Part shown: positions 40,748 through 45,668 of the stretch, one piece after another | Position numbering within the stretch: the first letter of the stretch is position 1 | Layout of the letters: each line of letters opens with the position of its first letter | Source: Zetaproteobacteria bacterium CG_4_9_14_3_um_filter_54_145 | Lineage (GTDB): Bacteria > Pseudomonadota > Zetaproteobacteria > Mariprofundales > Mariprofundaceae | NCBI GenBank assembly: GCA_002791575.1 | Contig: PFXI01000016.1 | Location: 1-45,668 of the forward strand | Direction: 5' to 3' | Length of the DNA: 45,668 bases | Position numbers and translations under genes: made by a program | Notes under the pieces: generated by a model | Seen by the model: the letters and a program-made list of their open reading frames with translations, nothing else | Told to the model about the DNA's origin: nothing | The model's database searches: none

Positions 40748-41406
40748 CTGCATCCGCCATGCTTGCCGCCTTTCCCTCACTGGCAGGACTCTCGACAACC
40801 ATCCTGCGCGAGTTTGCCGGGCTCAAGCCGTTACAGCTGCCTAAAGGTACGGTGCTCTTTCGTGATGGTGATCGCTGTCAGGGTTATGTATTTGTTATGC
40901 ATGGCTCGATCCGGGTGCAGAAGATGGATCCGGAGGGGCGTGAGATTGTGCTTTACCGCGTTGAGGACGGGCAGACATGCATGCTGACCACCTCATGTCT
41001 GCTGGCTGGCCGCTCCTATCCGGCGGAAGGGATTACCGAAGAGGCGACGGAGCTGGTGTTGCTGCCGGCCGAGCGTTTTGATGCCCTGCTGGCCGATCCC
41101 GACTTTCGCCGTTTTGCGCTGGCCATGATTTCCGATCGTATCGCTGAGCTGATGGCGCTGATTGAGGATGTTGCATTCGGGCGTATGGATGTTCGTCTGG
41201 CGCGGCGCCTGTTGGAGCTGGATGATGGCACCCATTCGCTGCAACTGACTCACCAGCAGCTGGCTACGGAGCTGGGTACGGCGCGTGAAGTGATCAGCCG
41301 GATCCTGAAGGATTTTGAACGCCGTGGCAGTGTGGCATTGAAGCGCGGCCGGGTGGAGCTCTCCGACCTGAACGGGCTCGGGCAGCTGGCTACCCAGCAG
41401 GTGTAA
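40744..41406 (+). CDS. Crp/Fnr-family transcription regulator
   Basis: A cNMP-binding-like beta-roll (residues about 20-120, GTVLFRDGDRCQGYVFVMHG) is followed by a C-terminal winged helix-turn-helix with LTHQQLATELGTAREVISRI and LKDFERRG. It lacks the FNR N-terminal Cys cluster (no CxxC at residues 15-30) and shows TCMLTTSCLLAGRSYPAEG in the effector pocket, a Cys-rich motif I associate with a redox-, heme- or NO-responsive subgroup. That link is from memory. The start ATG overlaps the ampD stop (ATGA), an unusual partner. 220 residues. Confidence 0.85.
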   Translation: MTASAMLAAFPSLAGLSTTILREFAGLKPLQLPKGTVLFRDGDRCQGYVFVMHGSIRVQKMDPEGREIVLYRVEDGQTCMLTTSCLLAGRSYPAEGITEEATELVLLPAERFDALLADPDFRRFALAMISDRIAELMALIEDVAFGRMDVRLARRLLELDDGTHSLQLTHQQLATELGTAREVISRILKDFERRGSVALKRGRVELSDLNGLGQLATQQV

Positions 41407-41412
41407 GTCTCC

Positions 41413-42468
41413 CTACGCTTGAAGACCTGCTTTTCTGCGTTGCATGACTTCTGTTTTGAGCTGGCCGCAGGCGGCAGCGATATCACGCCCCTTGGATTCG
41501 CGTACGACAGCGATGATACCTGCCTCTACCAGAATGGCCCGGAATGCCGAGACCGCTGTGTCCGCAGGTCTGTCGAATGGCAGGCCGGGGTAGGTGTTGA
41601 ACGGTAACAGATTGACCGTACAGCCCATGCCGGCCAGCAGTGCGCACAGGCGCTCTGCATCAGCAGTTGTATCATTGATGCCGGCCAGCAGTACATATTC
41701 GATGAGTACGCGTTTGTTGCCGCGTACGCTGATATAGTCACGTACCGTGTCGAGCAACAGTGCAATCGGATATTTGCGATTGATCGGCATAATGCTGTCA
41801 CGCACTGCATCGGTAGTGGCATTGAGTGATACGGCCAGATTACACGGCAATTCGTCACGGATCATGCGCTGCATGGCAGGCACCAGTCCCGAGGTGGAGA
41901 GGGTGACGCGATTGGGTGAGAAGGCCATGCCTTTCGGGTCGGTGGCAATGCGCACAAACTGCGCCATAGCGTCGTAGTTATGCAGCGGCTCGCCCATGCC
42001 CATCAGCACCAGATTGCGCACCTGTCTCTCTGAAATACGCTGGCCTGCCATCACTTCGGCAACCATTTCAGCCGTGCTCAGGTTGCGGGTGAGGCCTGCC
42101 GTGGCGGTCAGACAGAAGGTGCAGCCGACAGCGCAGCCGACCTGGGTGGAGATGCACTGGGTCAACCGCCCGTTGCCCGGAATCAGTACGGTTTCCACCT
42201 CTTTGCCGTCAGCCATGCGCAGTAGCAGCTTTTGCGTACCGTCCGCGGCTTCGCTGGTGGCAGTGCAGGCGGGCTCGAGCAGGGTGGTGTGCTCGCGCAG
42301 ATAGCTGCGCAGCCGCAGCGGCAGGTCTGCTATGGCAGCAATATCCGTGCTGTAGTAACGGAATATTGCGGCTCTGAGGCTGTCGGCATGGGCGGTACTG
42401 ACCCCTGCCGCATTGCACAGGGCAAGCAGCTGGTCATAGTCCATGCCGTTCAGCGGGGTAAGTTGCAT
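41413..42468 (-). CDS. rlmN: 23S rRNA (adenine-2503-C2)-methyltransferase
   Basis: This radical-SAM enzyme methylates A2503 of 23S rRNA and A37 of some tRNAs. The CxxxCxxC motif is VGCAVGCTFCLTATAG. LVLMGMGEPLHNYDAMAQFV and VTLSTSGLVPAM follow, and the C-terminal Cys lies in DIAAACGQLK. Start at ATG 42468 (MQLTPLNGMDYDQLL), because the earlier in-frame ATG at 42495 lies within a predicted terminator. 351 residues, a little shorter than E. coli (384). The convergent regulator gene ends six bases before its stop. Confidence 0.94.
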   Translation of the reverse strand: MQLTPLNGMDYDQLLALCNAAGVSTAHADSLRAAIFRYYSTDIAAIADLPLRLRSYLREHTTLLEPACTATSEAADGTQKLLLRMADGKEVETVLIPGNGRLTQCISTQVGCAVGCTFCLTATAGLTRNLSTAEMVAEVMAGQRISERQVRNLVLMGMGEPLHNYDAMAQFVRIATDPKGMAFSPNRVTLSTSGLVPAMQRMIRDELPCNLAVSLNATTDAVRDSIMPINRKYPIALLLDTVRDYISVRGNKRVLIEYVLLAGINDTTADAERLCALLAGMGCTVNLLPFNTYPGLPFDRPADTAVSAFRAILVEAGIIAVVRESKGRDIAAACGQLKTEVMQRRKAGLQA

Positions 42469-42483
42469 CGGGATGCTATAAAC

Positions 42484-42519
42484 AAAAAAACGCATGCGCA
42501 GGGAGTCCCTCGCATGCGT
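42484..42519 (-). terminator. Rho-independent terminator after fdxA
   Basis: On the minus strand, ACGCATGCG-AGGG and CCCT-(G)-CGCATGCGT pair over 13 base pairs with one bulged base and a three-base loop. A run of seven T follows immediately. It lies 21 bases after the fdxA stop. Confidence 0.9.
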
Positions 42520-42539
42520 TGATATTGATGATCAGTGGA

Positions 42540-42884
42540 TTACAGGCCGTACTTGGCCTTGTTGGCAGCGATTTCATCGGCACCGGGCGGCGTATGATCT
42601 TTCACTTCCGCCAGTTCAAACAGGTCGCGCTCGGTGTCGCTCAGCTCATTCAGAGCGATGTCGGATTCGAATACATCCGGCACATCTTCTTCAGGATAGA
42701 TAGCTTCCCACGGGCACTCTGGCTCACATACGGCACAGTCGATGCACTCTTCAGGCGAGATGTAGAGCATGTTCGGCGTCTCATCGCTGATATCCTTTGG
42801 CTGATAGAAACAGTCCACCGGACATACGGCAACGCATGCGGTATCTACACAATCCTTACAAAGCTGGGTGACAACAAAAGCCAT
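42540..42884 (-). CDS. fdxA: Seven-iron ferredoxin (3Fe-4S and 4Fe-4S)
   Basis: The start [20 protein letters not shown] continues CPVDCFYQ, and [16 protein letters not shown] follows. This cysteine pattern is that of Azotobacter FdI: one 3Fe-4S and one 4Fe-4S cluster. 114 residues with a short acidic tail. A cytoplasmic electron carrier. It is transcribed from the same strand as leuDC but a hairpin lies between leuD and it, and a strong terminator follows it, so it is probably a monocistronic unit. Confidence 0.93.
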   Translation of the reverse strand: MAFVVTQLCKDCVDTACVAVCPVDCFYQPKDISDETPNMLYISPEECIDCAVCEPECPWEAIYPEEDVPDVFESDIALNELSDTERDLFELAEVKDHTPPGADEIAANKAKYGL

Positions 42885-42910
42885 GGCTGATTACCTCACA
42901 AACTATTTTA

Positions 42911-42956
42911 GCTGCGCAAGCTAGCACAGCGCGCCCGTTGATTGCTACTGCGCAGC
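42911..42956 (-). promoter_or_regulatory. Hairpin between leuD and fdxA
   Basis: GCTGCGCA (42911-42918) pairs with TGCGCAGC (42949-42956), extended by TAGCA/TGCTA inside. On the minus strand it follows leuD and precedes fdxA. No T-run follows, so it may be a processing or transcript-end structure or an operator. Function inferred only. Confidence 0.5.
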
Positions 42957-42966
42957 ATGGCGCTGT

Positions 42967-43602
42967 TTAAAACAGCCAGGGCGCCTGCTGCGCTCTGGCT
43001 TTCTCATAGGTATGGATGCTCTCGGCCTGCAGCAGTGTCAGTCCGATATCATCCAGGCCATTGAGCAGACAGTGTTTGCGGAAAGTATCCACTGCAAAGC
43101 TGAATGACTGGCCGGACGGTGTGGTCACTGTCTGTGCGGGGAGGTCGATCGCGAGCCGGTAGCCTTCCGTGGCTGCCGTCTCGTTAAACAGCTGATCCAT
43201 GATCGCCTCATCCAGCACAATCGGCAGGATGCCGTTTTTAAAGCAGTTGTTGAAAAAGATATCAGCAAAACTGGATGCGATCACGCAGCTGAAGCCGTAG
43301 TCGAGAATGGCCCACGGTGCATGTTCACGCGATGAGCCGCAGCCGAAATTTTCACGTGTCAGCAGAATCTGTGCGCCCTTATAGCGCGGCTGATTGAGCA
43401 CGAAGTCCGTTTTCAGCGGCCGGTTGGTGCAATCCATCTCCGGTTCGCCGCGATCTTCGTAGCGCCACTCATCAAACAGGAACGGGCCGTAACCGGTGTG
43501 CTTGATGCTTTTCAGAAACTGCTTGGGAATAATCGCATCGGTATCGACATTGGCACGATCCATCGGTGCTACCAAGCCGTTCAAAGTAGTAAATGCCTGC
43601 AT
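42967..43602 (-). CDS. leuD: 3-isopropylmalate dehydratase small subunit
   Basis: Partner of LeuC in isomerising 2-isopropylmalate to 3-isopropylmalate. Motifs: [40 protein letters not shown] and [18 protein letters not shown]. 211 residues (E. coli 201). It starts 11 bases after the leuC stop. leuB is not in the window. Confidence 0.95.
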   Translation of the reverse strand: MQAFTTLNGLVAPMDRANVDTDAIIPKQFLKSIKHTGYGPFLFDEWRYEDRGEPEMDCTNRPLKTDFVLNQPRYKGAQILLTRENFGCGSSREHAPWAILDYGFSCVIASSFADIFFNNCFKNGILPIVLDEAIMDQLFNETAATEGYRLAIDLPAQTVTTPSGQSFSFAVDTFRKHCLLNGLDDIGLTLLQAESIHTYEKARAQQAPWLF

Positions 43603-43613
43603 ATCAGTGTCTC

Positions 43614-45017
43614 CTATGACCAGTCGCGCACATCGACGAAATGACCGGCAATGCCGGCAGCTGCAGCCATGACCGGGCTGACCAGATGCGTGCGTCCACC
43701 CATGCCCTGACGGCCTTCAAAGTTACGGTTGGAGGTGGAGGCGCAGCGCTCACCCGGCTCCAGTCGGTCGGCATTCATGGCCAGACACATTGAGCAACCC
43801 GGTTCGCGCCACTCAAAACCGGCCGCGGTGAAAATCGCATCCAGCCCCTCGGCTTCCGCCTGCTGTTTCACCAGTCCAGAGCCCGGTACCACCATGGCCA
43901 GCTTGACGTTGGCGGCTACTTTTTTGCCCTTTACGATGGCAGCGGCAGCGCGGAAGTCTTCAATGCGGCCATTGGTGCAGGAACCGATAAATACCTTGTC
44001 GATGGCAATGGCTGTGATCGGCATGTTTGCCTCAAGCCCCATATATACCAGTGCCCGCTGCCAGCCTTCACGCTGTACATCATCTTTTGCCGATGCCAGA
44101 TCGGGAATGGAAGCCGTTACCGGCAGTACCATTTCGGGGCTGGTGCCCCAGCTGACCTGCGGCACAATATCTGCTGCCTGATAGACCAACTCTGCATCAA
44201 ACTTGGCATCAGCGTCGGAGTAGAGCTCCCGCCACATGGTTTCGGCTTTTTGCCAGTTTTCGCCGGCGGGCGAGTAGGGGCGTCCTTTTACATAGTCGAG
44301 GGTGATATCATCAACCGCCACCATGCCGCAACGCGCACCTGCTTCAATGGCCATATTGCACAGTGTCATGCGCCCCTCCATGGAGAGGGCGCGAATCGCT
44401 TCGCCGGCAAATTCCAGCGCGAAGCCGGTGCCACCGGCCGTACCGATTTTGCCGATAATGAACAGGGCCACATCTTTGCCGGTAATGCCGACAGGCAGCG
44501 CACCCTCAACCCGGATGCGCATCACCTTCGGCTTCTTCTGGATCAGGCACTGCGTGGCTAGTACATGCTCGACCTCGGATGTGCCGATGCCCATGGCGAT
44601 AGCGCCGAAGGCACCATGCGTGGAAGTGTGCGAATCGCCGCACACCACAGTCATGCCGGGCAGGATAAGCCCCTGTTCCGGGCCCATTACATGCACGACA
44701 CCCTGACGGATATCGTTCATGCCGAACTCTGTAATGCCGAATTCGGCACAGTTGCTGTCGAGTGCTTCAACCTGGGTACGGGAGACCGCATCGGTAATGC
44801 CCTGTGCGCGATCGGTAGTCGGTACATTATGGTCAGGGGTTGCTACGGTGGCGCTGATTTTCCACGGCTTGCGCGCGTTCAGGCGCAGCCCTTCAAAGGC
44901 CTGCGGGCTGGTTACCTCATGCACCAGATGGCGATCAATATACAACAGTGTCGAACCATCTTCATTTTGTTTGACCACATGCTGCTGCCAAACCTTCTCA
45001 AATAATGTACTACCCAT
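43614..45017 (-). CDS. leuC: 3-isopropylmalate dehydratase large subunit
   Basis: An aconitase-type 4Fe-4S enzyme of leucine synthesis. Cluster cysteines are in [12 protein letters not shown] and [29 protein letters not shown] is the active-site signature. Start at ATG 45017 (MGSTLFEKV), with GAGG five bases upstream; an earlier ATG at 45032 lacks a ribosome site. 467 residues (E. coli 466). It is divergent from the LysR gene. Confidence 0.95.
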   Translation of the reverse strand: MGSTLFEKVWQQHVVKQNEDGSTLLYIDRHLVHEVTSPQAFEGLRLNARKPWKISATVATPDHNVPTTDRAQGITDAVSRTQVEALDSNCAEFGITEFGMNDIRQGVVHVMGPEQGLILPGMTVVCGDSHTSTHGAFGAIAMGIGTSEVEHVLATQCLIQKKPKVMRIRVEGALPVGITGKDVALFIIGKIGTAGGTGFALEFAGEAIRALSMEGRMTLCNMAIEAGARCGMVAVDDITLDYVKGRPYSPAGENWQKAETMWRELYSDADAKFDAELVYQAADIVPQVSWGTSPEMVLPVTASIPDLASAKDDVQREGWQRALVYMGLEANMPITAIAIDKVFIGSCTNGRIEDFRAAAAIVKGKKVAANVKLAMVVPGSGLVKQQAEAEGLDAIFTAAGFEWREPGCSMCLAMNADRLEPGERCASTSNRNFEGRQGMGGRTHLVSPVMAAAAGIAGHFVDVRDWS

Positions 45018-45033
45018 AACCACCTCTGCCATA

Positions 45034-45048
45034 ATGAAGTTATTTCAT
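45034..45048. promoter_or_regulatory. Candidate LysR-type operator upstream of leuC
   Basis: ATGAA-N5-TTCAT contains the T-N11-A arrangement (TGAAGTTATTTCA) that LysR proteins bind. It lies 17-31 bases before the leuC ATG and in the region shared with the divergent lysR-type gene. Prediction from symmetry and position only. Confidence 0.45.
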
Positions 45049-45121
45049 CAGGATGGGAACCATAGCGGCTGTTTACAAATAGATAAAAGGAAATATTCTT
45101 CAGCTATGTTGAGTTTTTCTC

Positions 45122-45583
45122 ATGTCTGACCGGATCCGGCTACCTTCGCTTAACGCCCTGCGCGCATTTGAAACGGCCGGGCGTCACCTGAATCTGCGCG
45201 CCGCGGCCGATGAGCTTTTTGTTACCCCGTACGCGCTCAGTCATCAGATTCGCGGTCTGGAGGAGCAGTTGAGTGTGAAGCTGTTTGTGCGTCAGCGTCA
45301 GGGCCTTAGCCTGACACCAGCGGGCCGGACGCTGCTACCACAGCTGAGTGTTGCCTTCGTCCAGTTGAGCGAGGCTGTTGCGGCTGTTCGCCCGGTGCGT
45401 CATAGCGGCATACTGACGGTCAGCATGCTCTCTACCTTTGCCATGCGCTGGTTTATCCCGCGTCTGCATCGTTTTCAGCGGCAACATCCGCAGATCGAGG
45501 TGCGGATCTCCACATCCATTGATCTGGTTGATTTCGAGCAGGAAGATGTGGATTGTGCCATACGCTCAGGTGGCTGGTCATAG
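45122..45583 (+). pseudogene. LysR-family regulator (GcvA-like), frame broken
   Basis: The N-terminus RLPSLNALRAFETAGRHLNL followed by RAAADELFVTPYALSHQIRG is a GcvA-type LysR helix-turn-helix. The effector-domain start is GILTVSMLSTFAMRWFIPRL, and the frame continues to EDVDCAIRSGG before stopping at 153 residues. Intact LysR proteins are about 300. The stop is only two codons after SGGW, in the middle of the first effector lobe, so the gene is disrupted by insertion or frameshift at about 45570-45580. DNA after it is AT-richer and unlike LysR in any frame. Target genes may include the divergent leuCD. Confidence 0.8.
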
Positions 45584-45584
45584 C

Positions 45585-45668
45585 AAGAACAAGTCTTACT
45601 GCACTGTGGACAGGTTAAGTGAGTCTTTGTTTTTTGCTGAATGTAAACCCGAACTTCTTGCTCTACTG
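45585..45668 (+). other. Edge reading frame downstream of the LysR break
   Basis: The frame KNKSYCTVDRLSESLFFAEC, continuing KPELLALL, is open to the window edge. It is not LysR-like. It may belong to an inserted element or be chance. Nothing more can be said. Confidence 0.25.

Noticed and set aside
1-45668. tRNA or rRNA genes
   Set aside because: No cloverleaf-like sequence with a T-loop GGTTCGAATC-type motif was seen in the intergenic spaces; a tRNAscan run would be decisive.

Overview
The window is a stretch of chromosome from a Gram-negative proteobacterium with an outer membrane. The genes that show this are the Mla lipid-transport operon, TamA/TamB, a YhdP-like AsmA protein, TonB with a BtuB-type receptor, AmpD, Slt, UbiD (ubiquinone) and LeuCD. 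The gene style fits Gammaproteobacteria or Zetaproteobacteria. I cannot fix the genus from sequence alone. Most genes are GC-rich and tightly packed with ATGA-type overlaps. A few patches are visibly more AT-rich and carry mobile or defence-type genes.

Left edge (1-2.8 kb): the terminal repeats of an IS21-family element end inside an N-terminal fragment of a large nuclease-helicase protein resembling Type ISP restriction enzymes. Next comes the soluble lytic transglycosylase Slt.

2.9-17.3 kb, minus strand: a long cobalamin (B12) locus. A cobalamin riboswitch (about 17135-17315) precedes btuB, tonB, btuF and cobQ, followed by btuC, btuD, cobO, a CbiX-like chelatase, cobA (SUMT) and a small 2Fe-2S ferredoxin. 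Foreign cargo has entered this locus at two places. Between cobQ and btuC lie a YhcG (DUF1016) stump, a stump of a defence-type protein, an intact 619-aa SEC-C/TPR-like protein and a 35-codon ORF. Between cobO and the chelatase gene lie a RhuM-Fic protein and a phospholipid-methyltransferase-like protein.

17.4-28.5 kb: two small plus-strand genes (a 157-aa protein and a lysine/glutamate-rich 53-aa protein with a TTG start). Then on the minus strand are an operon of anti-sigma kinase, STAS antagonist, ubiD and a Sel1-repeat protein, a YhdP-like AsmA protein, and mlaFEDC.

28.5-36.8 kb, plus strand: ilvE with a small membrane protein, gltX, and tamA-tamB with a small membrane protein.

36.9-45.7 kb: thyA, an EF-hand protein, a small secretin-domain protein coupled to a cation-diffusion-facilitator gene, ampD coupled to a Crp/Fnr regulator, rlmN, a clear terminator, fdxA, leuD and leuC. 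Divergent from leuC is a LysR-type regulator whose reading frame breaks about 100 bases before the window end.

No tRNA, rRNA or CRISPR array was seen. The most interesting parts are the cargo insertions in the B12 locus, the structured btuB leader, the unusual ubiD operon, and the two disrupted ends.
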